A DNA stretch of 38,400 nt, taken from Nocardia cyriacigeorgica. GTDB lineage: Bacteria > Actinomycetota > Actinomycetes > Mycobacteriales > Mycobacteriaceae. The position numbers and the translations under genes are program-made. The notes below the pieces were generated by a model. The model saw nothing but the letters and a program-made list of their open reading frames with translations. It did no database searches and was not told the DNA's origin. The stretch spans positions 1-38,400 of the forward strand of contig NZ_JAAGVC010000047.1 in the NCBI RefSeq assembly GCF_010858045.1, given 5' to 3'. Below are positions 1-10,400 of this stretch, in pieces. Every line of letters starts with the position of its first letter. Position 1 is the stretch's first letter.

Positions 1-47
1 GACTCGGTGCCGCGCGGCAGGGTTGGGCAGTAGTCTGGGCGCGTCCG
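1..47. repeat. Left arm of a perfect 47-bp inverted repeat
   Basis: Positions 1-47 are the exact reverse complement of 572-618. The match stops at position 47 on the inner side and is cut by the window edge on the outer side, so the arm may be longer. This arm lies inside the 3' part of the DUF3558-like gene. Confidence 0.9.
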
Positions 48-538
48 GGGGCGGGGGAGCGGAGGATGACCGTTACTTCGCGGTCGCCACTGTAAGGGGC
101 GGTGATGCTGCAATATTCGGCGTTCTCGCCCGGGTGGGGGAGGAAGACCTGGAAGGGGCGGCCGAATTGCTGCATGAGGCGGCGGGCGGTGGGATCGTCG
201 GGTTGCGGGAATTCCTCGACGCGCTGACGGACCCAGAACATCACGCCGATGCGCTCCACCTCGCCCGCCATCCAGCTGCAACCGTCGGAGTTGTCCAGGT
301 GCTGGCCGGGGGCGAGGCCGGGCTGGCGGATGGGCTGGATACCGGGGACGCCACTCACCCGATCGGCCACGCCCTGCGGGACCAGCGAGCACGGATCCAG
401 ACCTTCGAACGCGGGCGGCGCGGGAACCACCTGGGTGCGCGCCGGGAGGGGGGCGGTAGCCGCCGGACCTGCGGTGCCGCCGAGCGTGATCGCCGCGGCG
501 AGCGCGGCGGCAGCGGCAATGAACGCCTTGCGAAGCAA
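1..538 (-). CDS. Secreted DUF3558-like protein (3' end truncated by window edge)
   Basis: The frame starts at a TTG (538-536) preceded by an AAGGGA ribosome-binding site about 5 nt away, and it is open to the window edge, so the C-terminus is missing. The first ~30 residues are a classic signal peptide: LRK followed by an Ala/Leu-rich core ending near GPAATA. There is no lipobox Cys, so the product is predicted to be exported rather than lipid-anchored. The mature part has DPCSLV, a GCSW block and two further cysteines (EYCS, QPCR), the spacing seen in DUF3558 family exported proteins of Nocardia and Mycobacterium. The family has no defined biochemical function. The last ~15 visible codons lie in one arm of a 47-bp inverted repeat, so the true 3' end could be altered by that repeat or by an assembly break. 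No in-frame ATG fits better than the TTG. Confidence 0.72.
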   Translation of the reverse strand, partial: MLRKAFIAAAAALAAAITLGGTAGPAATAPLPARTQVVPAPPAFEGLDPCSLVPQGVADRVSGVPGIQPIRQPGLAPGQHLDNSDGCSWMAGEVERIGVMFWVRQRVEEFPQPDDPTARRLMQQFGRPFQVFLPHPGENAEYCSITAPYSGDREVTVILRSPAPGRAQTTAQPCRAAPS

Positions 539-571
539 CGGTATCCCTTCATCGGCGGCGGGAGTCGCCGT

Positions 572-618
572 CGGACGCGCCCAGACTACTGCCCAACCCT
601 GCCGCGCGGCACCGAGTC
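572..618. repeat. Right arm of the 47-bp inverted repeat
   Basis: This is the exact reverse complement of 1-47. It lies 34 bp upstream of the TTG start of the DUF3558-like gene, that is, in that gene's promoter region. Flanking bases on the inner side of the two arms do not match. Confidence 0.9.
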
Positions 619-810
619 CGGCGGATCATTTCGGCCGAAATCCCCGTGAATCCGATATCGGCGTGGACCGGGGTTTCGGGGCGGTCGCGCTCGGCGCTGG
701 TCAGGCGAGTGCCGACGGTTCGAGGGGTCGGCGCGACGCGAGCCGGGAGGTGCGATCGCGTCCCGCTACGGGGAAGTCGGGCATCGCTGATCAGCGCCGC
801 CACGGCATGA

Positions 811-829
811 TTAGGTTAGCCAAACCACA
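811..829 (+). promoter_or_regulatory. Iron box 1 (IdeR/DtxR-like operator)
   Basis: The sequence TTAGGTTAGCCAAACCACA matches the actinobacterial iron-box consensus TTAGGTTAGSCTAACCTAA closely in its left half and centre. It lies 100 bp before the first NRPS start. IdeR-type repressors bind such boxes when iron is replete. That fits the siderophore genes downstream. Confidence 0.75.
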
Positions 830-874
830 CGGCTAGGGGACGGCCGAACCCATGCGTTACGATGCCTCGGTAGG

Positions 875-893
875 TTAGGCAAGGCTTGCCTAC
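875..893 (+). promoter_or_regulatory. Iron box 2 (IdeR/DtxR-like operator)
   Basis: TTAGGCAAGGCTTGCCTAC is strongly palindromic (TAGGCAAG facing CTTGCCTA) and agrees with the iron-box consensus at both ends. It lies 37 bp before the NRPS start codon and just downstream of a possible -10 element (858-863), where a bound repressor would block transcription. Confidence 0.72.
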
Positions 894-929
894 GGCTTGG
901 TGAGGCTGATCTTGCTGGTGAGGAGTCCG

Positions 930-3900
930 ATGCTCGACAAGGCGGAAGTTCGCGAGATTGTGGCGGCGGCGATCGGCGTCCCGCCGGAATCGGTGGGTTA
1001 CGACGACGATCTCGTCAGCCTCGGCATGCATTCGATGATGCTCATGCAGCTCTCGGCCAAGTGGCGCAAGCGCGGCTATGAGGTTCGCAGCTCCGAACTC
1101 GCGCTGGAGCCGACGATCGAGGCGTGGACCCGCATGCTCGGCGGCGGCGCCGCGCAAGCACCCGAACCGGCCCCGCAGCCCGCCGCCCCGGCCGCCCCCA
1201 CCGACGCCTCGGCGGAATTCGGGCTGGCCACCATGCAGCACGCCTACTGGATGGGCCGCCGCCAGGATCAGCGGCTCGGCGGTGTGGCCGCGCACCTCTA
1301 CGTCGAATTCGACGGTGCGGGTGTGCAAGCCGATCGCCTCGAACGCGCCGTCGTCCGGCTGGTGCGCCGCCACGAACAATTGCGCGCGCAGTTCCTCGAC
1401 AGCGGTACCCAGCGGGTGCTGCCGGAGCCGCCGCAGATCTTCCGCGTCGTCGATCTGAGCGGGCACGCCGAGCCCGACGCCGAACTCGAACGCCTGCGTC
1501 AGGACAAGAGCCATCAGCGGATGGACGTCGAACGCGGCCAGGTCATCGACATCACCGTCACCCTGCTCCCGGGCGGCAAACACCGCCTGCATCTGGATGT
1601 CGACATGCTGGCCGCCGACGCGCAGAGCTACCGCCGCATCCTCGACGATCTGGCCGCCCTCTATGAATCCGATGCCGACGATCTCGCGCCCATCGGCTTC
1701 ACCTTCCGCGAATATCTCGCCGAGAAAGAGCGCACCGCGCCGGACAACTCCGAAGACGAGAAGTGGTGGGAGAACCGCATTCTCGACTTCCCCGATATTC
1801 CCTCGCTGCCGGTGGTCCCGGAAAGCGAGCGCCCCGATCCCTCGCGCAGCATCCGCCTGCACCACTGGTTCGACGCCGAGGCCAAGGCCCGCCTGCACCG
1901 CAACGCGCACGGCAACGGCGTCACCCCGGCGGTCGCCCTGGCCACCGTGTTCGCCGAAGCCATCGCGCGCTGGTCGGCGCAGCAGCGGTTCCTGCTGAAC
2001 GTGCCGCTGTTCGCGCGCCAGCCGCTGCACGACGACATCGACAACGTGGTCGGCGATTTCACCAACTCCGTGCTGGTCGACGTCGACGCCCGGGAACCGG
2101 AATCCATGCTGGCGCGCGCCAAGCGGCTCCAGAAGGAACTGCACACCTGCGCCGCGCACGCCGACTACGAGGGTCTCGATGTGCTGCGTGACCTGGGCCG
2201 GATGCGTGGCGGTCCGGTGACGCCCTCGGTGGTGTTCACCTCCGGCCTGGACCTGGGTGAGCTGTTCGCCGACCGGGTCACCCGCGTCTTCGGCCGCCCG
2301 GTGTGGATCCTGTCGCAGGGCCCGCAGGTGGACCTGGACGCGCAGGTGGCCGAACTCGACGGCGGTCTGCTGGTGAACTGGGACATCCGCCGCGACGCGC
2401 TGCCCGAAGGTGTCGCCGAGGCGATGTTCGAGCGGTTCCGCAACACGCTGGACGCGCTGGTCGAGCCGGACGCCGATTGGCACGCGGAGCTGGCCATCGA
2501 GCTTCCGGAAAGCCAGCGGGCAGTACGGGAATCGGTCAACAACACCGCGGCCGACCTGGGCGAACGCAACCTGCACGACGCCTTCTTCGCCCATGCCGAG
2601 CGCGTCCCGCGCCGGGAGGCGCTGCGCTGGCGCGACGGCTCGTCCACCTATGGCGAGCTGGCGGGCCAGGCCCTGTCGGTGGCAAGGGCGCTCACCGATG
2701 CGGGCGTGCGGCCCGGCGATACGGTGGCCGTCATCGTGCCGAAGGGGCACCGCCAGATTCCGGCCGTGCTCGGCGTGCTCGCCGCGGGCGCCACGTACCT
2801 GCCGATCGGCACCGGCCAGCCGAAGGCGCGGCGGGAGCGGATCCTGGAACGCGGTGGCGTGCGGGTCGCGCTCATCGACGACGTCATCGAGCTGCCCGCC
2901 GAGGTCACCGGCGTGGACCTGAGTACCGCGCTCACCGCCGACCCGCTGCCCGCCCCGCACAGCTCCGCCCCGGACTCGGTGGCCTACGTGCTGTTCACCT
3001 CCGGCTCGACCGGCGAACCGAAGGGCGTCGAGGTCGGCCATCGCGCGGCCACCAACACCATCGACGCCATCGCCGCCCACTTCGATCTGGGCAGCGACGA
3101 TGCCACCATCGGTCTGTCGTCGCTGGAGTTCGACTTGTCGGTGTTCGACATCTTCAGCCCCCTGTCGCTGGGCGGCGCGCTGGTGTGCGTGGACACCGAG
3201 ACCGAACGCGATGCCCAGGCCTGGGCCGAGCTGATCGCCGACCGCGGCGTCACCGTGCTGAACTGCGCGCCGGGCCTGATCACCATGCTGCTCGACACCG
3301 CGACCGCCGAACAGCTGCGTTCACTGCGCGTGGTGATCACCGGCGGCGATCGGGTGAAGGCCGAACTCGGCCACCGGCTGCGCGCGCAGGTCCCCGGCCT
3401 GCGCTTCGCCGGCCTCGGCGGCACCACCGAAACCGCCATCCACTCCACCGTCTGCGAGGTCACCGACGCCTTCCCGGCCGACTGGGCCAACGTCCCGTAC
3501 GGCACCCCGCTGGCGAATGTGCAGCTGCGCGTGGTCAATCAGCGCGGCGAGGACTGCCCGGACTGGGTGGTGGGCGAGCTGTGGATCGGCGGCGTCAGCG
3601 TGGCCGACGGCTACCGCGGCGACCGGGATCGGAGCGCGCAGCGTTTCGTCGAACACGACGGCGTGCGCTGGTACCGCACCGGCGATCTGGCCCGCTACCT
3701 GCCCGACGGCACCGTCGATTTCCTCGGCCGCGCCGACCATCAGGTGAAGATCCGCGGCTATCGCGTCGAGCTCGGCGAGGTGGAATCCGCGCTGGCCGCG
3801 CTGCCCGGCGTGCGGGAAGCGGTGGCGCTGGCGACGGACTCTGGCCGGTTGGTCGCGGCCGTGCACGCCGAGGCGGTGACGGCCGAGTCGATCGAGCAGC

Positions 3901-4367
3901 AGCTGCGGGACCTGTTGCCCGCGCACATGATTCCCGAGGTCATCCGGGTGCTCGAGGACATCCCGCTGACCGCGAACGGCAAGCTCGACCGGGCCGCGAT
4001 CCGGCGCCTGCTCAGCAGCGACGACCCGGGTGCCCGCGACACCTACGTGCCGCCGGCCACCGAACTGGAGGCGGCGGTCGAGTACATCACCGCGCAGGTG
4101 CTCGGCATCGAACGCATCGGTGTGGAGACCGACTTCTTCGACGTCGGCGGCAATTCGATCCTGGCCACCACCCTCACCGCAAAGATCCGCGGCCTGCTCG
4201 GTGTCGAGAGTTTCGGCGTCACCGGCGTGCTGGAGAGCCGCACGGTGCGCGGCATCACCGAACGCCTCCAGGCCACCGAGACCACCGAGGGCCGGCTGGA
4301 ACAGGTGGCGCGGATCCTGCTGGAACTGGCGCAGGTGAGCGTTCCGGAACCCGCTCCGGCGCGCTGA
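930..4367 (+). CDS. Siderophore NRPS, ArCP-Cy-A-PCP (MbtB-like), threonine-type pocket
   Basis: This enzyme should condense salicylate with a hydroxy-amino acid and cyclise it, the first steps of mycobactin/nocobactin assembly. Domains in the 1145-residue product are: aryl carrier protein with phosphopantetheine Ser35 (LGMHSM); heterocyclisation domain with QHAYWMGR (103-110) and the DxxxxD motif at D225-D230; adenylation domain with LFTSGSTG (688-695) and the A10 lysine K1018; and carrier protein with Ser1076 (GGNS). My reading of the A-domain pocket is D-L-F-N-I-G-L-I-H-K, close to the known Thr code DFWNIGMVHK, so Thr and a methyloxazoline are inferred. MbtB of M. tuberculosis ends in a thioesterase domain. 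This protein does not, but a free thioesterase is encoded two genes on. I chose the ATG at 930 because AGGAG lies 4 nt upstream; a TTG at 897 is also in frame. Confidence 0.93.
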   Translation: MLDKAEVREIVAAAIGVPPESVGYDDDLVSLGMHSMMLMQLSAKWRKRGYEVRSSELALEPTIEAWTRMLGGGAAQAPEPAPQPAAPAAPTDASAEFGLATMQHAYWMGRRQDQRLGGVAAHLYVEFDGAGVQADRLERAVVRLVRRHEQLRAQFLDSGTQRVLPEPPQIFRVVDLSGHAEPDAELERLRQDKSHQRMDVERGQVIDITVTLLPGGKHRLHLDVDMLAADAQSYRRILDDLAALYESDADDLAPIGFTFREYLAEKERTAPDNSEDEKWWENRILDFPDIPSLPVVPESERPDPSRSIRLHHWFDAEAKARLHRNAHGNGVTPAVALATVFAEAIARWSAQQRFLLNVPLFARQPLHDDIDNVVGDFTNSVLVDVDAREPESMLARAKRLQKELHTCAAHADYEGLDVLRDLGRMRGGPVTPSVVFTSGLDLGELFADRVTRVFGRPVWILSQGPQVDLDAQVAELDGGLLVNWDIRRDALPEGVAEAMFERFRNTLDALVEPDADWHAELAIELPESQRAVRESVNNTAADLGERNLHDAFFAHAERVPRREALRWRDGSSTYGELAGQALSVARALTDAGVRPGDTVAVIVPKGHRQIPAVLGVLAAGATYLPIGTGQPKARRERILERGGVRVALIDDVIELPAEVTGVDLSTALTADPLPAPHSSAPDSVAYVLFTSGSTGEPKGVEVGHRAATNTIDAIAAHFDLGSDDATIGLSSLEFDLSVFDIFSPLSLGGALVCVDTETERDAQAWAELIADRGVTVLNCAPGLITMLLDTATAEQLRSLRVVITGGDRVKAELGHRLRAQVPGLRFAGLGGTTETAIHSTVCEVTDAFPADWANVPYGTPLANVQLRVVNQRGEDCPDWVVGELWIGGVSVADGYRGDRDRSAQRFVEHDGVRWYRTGDLARYLPDGTVDFLGRADHQVKIRGYRVELGEVESALAALPGVREAVALATDSGRLVAAVHAEAVTAESIEQQLRDLLPAHMIPEVIRVLEDIPLTANGKLDRAAIRRLLSSDDPGARDTYVPPATELEAAVEYITAQVLGIERIGVETDFFDVGGNSILATTLTAKIRGLLGVESFGVTGVLESRTVRGITERLQATETTEGRLEQVARILLELAQVSVPEPAPAR

Positions 4368-4422
4368 CCTGTACCGGCCATGACGGTCGGTAACCCAACG
4401 TACGAGAAATGGTTTGACGTAG

Positions 4423-7400
4423 ATGCGATCGCTGGACGACCTTCAGGAAGCGATGCGGGCCCGGCTCGCGCAGGAGGGCCTGGCCGCCACCCCGGCGGTG
4501 CCCGCGCGCCGGGATCCCGAGCGGGCACCGCTGTCGTTCGGGCAGCGCTATGTGTTCGCCCATCAGCAGATCTCGCCCGACAGCACCGCCTACAACCTGT
4601 GTCTGGCGCTCACCTTCCATGGCGAGGTGCACTACGACGCTCTGCGGCGCGCGTTCCTGGCCTTGCCGCAGCGGCACGAGGTGCTTCGCACCACGTACCA
4701 CACCGATGAGCAGGGCGAACCGTACCAGCGCATCCACGCCGAACTCCCGCCGCGCGTGGCCGAACTGGATCTGACCGAGCTCGACCCGGCCGAGACCACC
4801 CGCCGCATCGACGAGCTGGTCGCCGCCGCCGCGCACGAGACCTTCGATCTGGCGGCCGAGTCGTCGCTGCGGTTGACATTCCTGCGCGCCGACGCCGAGA
4901 CCACGGTCGTCATCCTCGTCATCCAGCACATCGCCTGGGACGGGATGACGTTGCCCGCCCTCTCACGCGACGTCGAACGCTTCTACCAGCAGGCTTTGGC
5001 CGGCGAACCGCGACCCGAACCGCTGGAGCGGCAGGTCGCCGATTTCGCCGAATGGGAACAGGACCGCTTCGCCGAGGCCGACCACACCGCCGAATCCGAG
5101 TTCTGGGCAGCCCAGTTCGACGGCGAGGTACCCGAACTCCAGCTGCCCTATGACCGCAGGCCCGCCGTCGTCACCGAACGCGGCGACCGCATGGACCGGC
5201 TGCTGTCCACAAGCGCCGATGCCAACCTGCGCGCCCTCAGCTCCCAGCTGCGCGCCACCCCGTTCCAGGTGTTCCTGGCCGCCTACTACCTCGCGTTGCG
5301 CCAGGTCACCGGCCAGTCCGAGGTGGTCGTCGGCACGACGGTCGCCAACCGCGAGGAGTCGGGCAGCGATCTGCTGATCGGCAACCTCAGCAATATGCTG
5401 CCGCTGCGCTTCACCGGCGCCGACGCCCGCACCTTCGCCGATCTGGTCGATCATGTGCGCGGGGTAACGACGGAGGCGTTCCGGCACAAGACCTTCCCGC
5501 AGGAAGCCATCGTCCGCGCGGTCAACCGCGCCACCGGCAATGTCGGCTCCAAGCTGTTCGACACCATGGTGCTGTTCTTGCAGCAGAAGATCGACGGCCC
5601 GCAGCTGCCCGGTGTCAGCACCAGCTGGCACCTGGCCGATCACGGCGCCTCGCTGCTGCCGGTGGCGGTGGAAGCGTTCATGCACGCCGATCGGGTGGAC
5701 GTGCAGATCACCTACCGCACCGACCTGTTCGACCCGGCCACCATCGAGCGGCTGCACGAATACATCGACCAGATGCTCGCCCACGCCGGCGCCGAGGTCA
5801 CGCTGAACCGGCTGCTGGTGCTGTCGGACTCCGACCGCGCGAAGCTGGCGGCGTGGACGCCGGGGCCGCGGGTGCCGATCGTCCCGGAAACCGCCGACGC
5901 GATGATCCGCGACTCCGCCCGCAACTATCCCGAGCGGGTGGCGGTGGTGTTCGAGGACACCAGCCTCACCTACGCCGAATTCGATTCGTACGTCAATCGT
6001 GTGGCCCGGCTGCTGCGCGGGCGCGGGGTGGGCGCCGGCGACCGAGTCGGTGTGTTCGCCGAACGGTCCGAGCACCTGCCCGTCGCGTTCGCCGCGATCC
6101 TGCGGGCCGGAGCGGTGTATGTGCCGTTCGATCCGAGCTATCCCGCCGACCGCATCGAGTACATGCTCGGTGACGCCGATCCGGCGCTGATGATCCGCTC
6201 GGTGTCCGGCGATCGCGAGCTGCCGGTGCAGAACTCGGTGCCGGTGGTCGATCTTGCCGATCCGGGGGTCCGTGCCGAGCTGGCGGAACTGGACGACGCG
6301 CCGCTCGAGATCACCGAACTGGATCGGCCGATCCACCCGCTCGATGCCGCCTACCTGCTCTACACCTCCGGCACCACTGGCCGCCCCAAGGGCGTGATCA
6401 TCCATCACCGCGGTGTCGCCAACCATGTGCAGTGGATGCGCGACCATCTCGGCTTCGGCGCAGAACGCATCTTGCAGAAGGCGCCGATCGGCTTCGACGT
6501 GTCGGTGTTCGAGCTGGTCAACGCGCTGTGCACCGGTTCGGCGACGGTGCTGCCGCATCCGGAGTGGTGGCAGGCCGATGTGGAGGCGCTGGCGGGAATC
6601 ATCGACCGGCACAAGATCACCCAGATCTCGCTGGTGCCCAGCGTGGTCCGCGCCTTCCTCGATGCGGGCCCCGATCCCGCGCGCCTGCAGTCGATGCGGT
6701 TCGTCTACCTCGGCGGCGAGGCCGTGCCCCCGGCGCTGGTGGAGGAGTCGAGCAAGGTGTTCGGCGGCACGGTGCTCGGCCTGTACGGGCCCACCGAGGC
6801 GTCGATGGACATCACCCACGAAGACTTCGACGGTGCCCCCGAGCAGGGCCCCGCGCTCATCGGTGTGCCGGAATCCAATTCGACCGTGTACGTGCTCGAC
6901 GAGCAGCTGCGGCAGGTGCCGACCGGCGTCATCGGTGAGCTGTACCTGGGTGGCGTACAGCTCGCCCGCGGCTATCACCGCAGGCCCGGCCTGAGCGCGG
7001 GCACCTTCGTGGCATGCCCGTTCGCCGACGAACCCGGCGCCCGCATGTACCGCACCGGCGATATCGTGCGCTGGAACGCGCGCGGCCGGCTGGAATACCT
7101 CGGCCGGGTCGACGATCAGGTCAAGATCCGCGGCCACCGCATCGAACTCGGCGAAGTCGGGGCCGTGCTGCGGCAGGTGCCCGGCATCGTTTCCGCCGCG
7201 GTGATCGCCGTCGCCAAGGGCGCCGACGCCGCGCTGGCCGGCTACTACGTCCCCGAACCCGGTTCGACGTTCGAGACCGATCCCGAGGATGAGAACGCGG
7301 GCGCCATCCGCGCCTTCCTCGCCGAACGGCTGCCGGACTACATGATCCCGGCCGCGCTCGTGCGGTTGCCCGCGCTGCCGCTGACCGCCAACGGCAAACT

Positions 7401-10400
7401 CGACCGCAAGGCACTGCCGGTGCCGGATCTCGGTGGTTCCACCGGCCGCGGCCGCGCCCTGCGCGATGACGCGGAAATCGCTGTCGCCGAGGTGGTTCGG
7501 CAGGTGCTCGGTATTCCCGAGAGCACCGAACTGGCCGCCGACGACGATTTCCTCGCCCTCGGCGGGGATTCGATCAGCGCCATCCGGATGGCGTCGGCGT
7601 TGAAGAAGCGCGGACTGTCCATCACCACCAGCACCCTGTTCGAGGCCCGCACGATCGCCGCGATCGCCGCGGCCACCGAGCCGATCGCCGAATCCGGCGC
7701 ACCCGAACTGGTGGACGCGGGCGCCGACACCGGCTGGATTCCGCTCGGCCCGATCGCGGCCCTGCTCACCGAGCGTCCCGCGGACACCTACCGCGCCTAC
7801 AGCCAGGCCACCGCCGTCGTCACCCCGGCCGACGCGACCGCCGACCGGCTGGCAGCGATGCTGCGCGGCCTGGTCGACCGGCATCCGCTGCTGCGCGCCC
7901 GAATCGGCACCGACCCGGCAGGCAACACCGCCTACTACGTGCCCGCACCGGGCGAACCGTTCGACTATCCGGCGCTCACCGAGGTCGAACTCGATGCGTC
8001 GGACTGGGACCGGGCGGCCGCCGATACCCTCGCCGAGCAGCTGCGCGGCACCGCCGAGGCCATGGATCCCGCCGCGGGCGCGATGTTCGGCGCCGTCTGG
8101 GTCCGCACCGCCGACCGGGCGACGGGACGGCTGCTGCTGGTCATCCATCACCTGGTGGTGGACGGCGTGTCCTGGCGCATCATCCACGACGACCTGCGCC
8201 AGCTCTGGGCAGGCGAGGAACTCGACGGCACCGGAACCTCGGTGCGCACCTGGAACACCAACCTGGTGCAACTGGCGGGCAGCGAAACCCTCGCCGGTGA
8301 GCTGCCCTACTGGCAGACCGTGGCCGCCACCGCTGACCCGCTGCTCGGCGACAGCGCCTTCGACCCGGCCCGCGACACCGTCGCCACCGTGTGCGAGGTG
8401 ACCACCGAACTCGACGCCGACGACACCACCTTCCTGATGACGACCGCGGCCCAGGCCTTCGGCTGCGATTTCCTCGACATCCAGGTGGCGGCGCTGGCCG
8501 TGGCCACCCACCGCTACCGCCGCGCGCACGACCGCGACGGTGCGACCGTCTCGCTCACCATGGAACGGCACGGCCGCGCCGAAACCCTGTTCGCCGGAGC
8601 CGATCTCGGCAATACCGTCGGCTGGTTCACCAGCGCCTACCCGGTCGCGCTCGAGGTGGCCGGCTCGGGTGAGCCGGAGATGGTCGCGGCGGTCAAGGCG
8701 GTGAAGGAGCAGCTGCTCGCGGTGCCGGAATCCGGTATCGGGTACGGGCTGTTGCGCTGGCTGAACCCGGCGGCGAAGACCGAGTTGCAGTCTCACCCGG
8801 CACCGCAGCTCAGCTTCAACTACATGGGCCGTTTCGCGCTCGCGGAGCAGGCCGCGGAATGGGATGCCGCACCCGAATTCGGTTATCTCGGCGGCCATGC
8901 CGGGCCAAACCAGCCCGCCGCCGCGCTGCTCGACATCAACACGGTAGCCCTGGTCGAAGGCGATGCTCCCGCCCTGCACGCCTCCTTCCGCTACCCCTCC
9001 GGCCCGTTGGCCGAGGAGCAGGTGCGCGAACTCGCCGAGCTGTGGGCGGGTGCGCTGCGCGAACTGGCCAAAGCGGTGCGCGATGATCCGGCGCGCAGGC
9101 TCACCCCGAGCGATGTGCTCGCCCACGATGTCACCCAGCTGGACCTGGACCGCTGGCACAACCTCTACGGCGATTACGCCGACGTCTACCCGCTGGCACC
9201 GCTGCAGGCCGGTCTGTACTTCACCGCGATCAGCAGTGCCGGGCGCGACGCCTACACCGTGCAGACCACCATCTCGGTCACCGGCGCGCTCGACGTGCCA
9301 CGACTGGGGCGGGCGCTGGACACCGTGCTCAACCGGTATCCGAATCTGCGGGTGGCGGTCTCGGTATCGCACGCGGGGCAGCCCTACGCCATCGTCGCCG
9401 ACCGGATGACGTTCGTGACGAGCGAAGTCGACTACCGCGACCGGCCCGACGCCCAGCAGAAGCTGCAGGAATTCCTCGACACCGATCAGGCCGGCCAGTT
9501 CGACCTGTCCCGCGGCCCGCTCATGCGCGCCACCGTCGTGCACCTGCCCGAGGACGAGCACATGCTGGTGCTCACCTCGCACCACATCCTCACCGACGGC
9601 TGGTCCGGACAGCTGCTGCCGCGCGAGATCTTCGCCGCCTACGCCACCGAGGGCGCCGCCGCACCGCTGGGCAATCCGGGCACCTTCGCCGAATTCCTGC
9701 GGCTCACCCAGGCACGGGAGGCCGAGACCGAGGCCGTCTGGTCGAAGTACCTGGACCAGGTGCAGCCGTGCATCGTGGCACCCGGCAGGGAAACCGGCGG
9801 CGACGCGGTGCCCGCCGCGCACAGCTTCATGATCGACACCGAAGTCGGTGACAAGCTCACCGCGCTGGCCTCCGAGACCGGCACCACCTTCAGCGCGATC
9901 TGCCAGCTGGCCTGGGCCAATGTGCTGCGCTATGTGACCGGCGAGGACGCGACCGTCTTCGGTGAGGTGGTCTCCGGCCGCCCCGCCGAGATCGACGAGA
10001 TCGATACCGCCATCGGCTGTTTCGTCAACACCGTGCCCGTCGCGATCGCGCTCGACGCCGGCCGCAGCTGGCGCGAGCACCTCGACGAGATGCAGAGCCG
10101 CCGCCGCGAACTCATGGAGTTCCACCAGTACCGGCTCACCTCGGCCAACCGCACCGCGGGTGCGCGCAAGCTCTTCGACAGCATGTTCGTCTACCAGTCC
10201 TACCCGTCCGGGCGCGACGAGCTCGAACAGCTACTCGGACAAGAGAACCTGGAGCTGGTGTCGTTCTCCGGACGCGGCGCCACCGACAACGCGCTGCTGG
10301 TGATGATCTTCCCGCCGGACCTGCTGTTCCCCGGTGACGCGTTGCGCGTGGTCGTCTTCTACGCCGAGGACTCCTTCGAGGCCAACGACGCTCAGATCAT

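Larger units (their letters stand above)
539..929. other. Divergent intergenic region upstream of the siderophore operon
   Basis: I see no convincing gene in these 390 bp. They hold the right arm of the 47-bp inverted repeat (572-618), a perfect 14-bp palindrome ATTTCGGCCGAAAT (628-641), a 10-bp palindrome CCGATATCGG (652-661), an imperfect stem-loop pairing 635-646 with 669-679, and two iron boxes (811-829, 875-893). A TACGAT at 858-863 between the boxes could be the -10 element of the siderophore promoter. The 14-bp palindrome could bind a dimeric repressor of the minus-strand gene, but that is a guess. Confidence 0.55.

Noticed and set aside
249..836. A 195-codon plus-strand frame through the right repeat arm
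   Set aside because: It is antisense to the DUF3558-like gene over its first half and runs through the regulatory region. Its tail matches the end of that gene only because of the inverted repeat.
816..3080. A 754-codon minus-strand frame
   Set aside because: It is antisense to the first NRPS and reads through both iron boxes; no ribosome-binding site or domain supports it.
4963..10125. A 1720-codon open frame on the minus strand
   Set aside because: It lies entirely antisense to the C-A-T-E-C NRPS. Long antisense frames are expected in GC-rich coding DNA, and its His/Gln/Gly/Arg/Val-rich translation has no recognisable domains.
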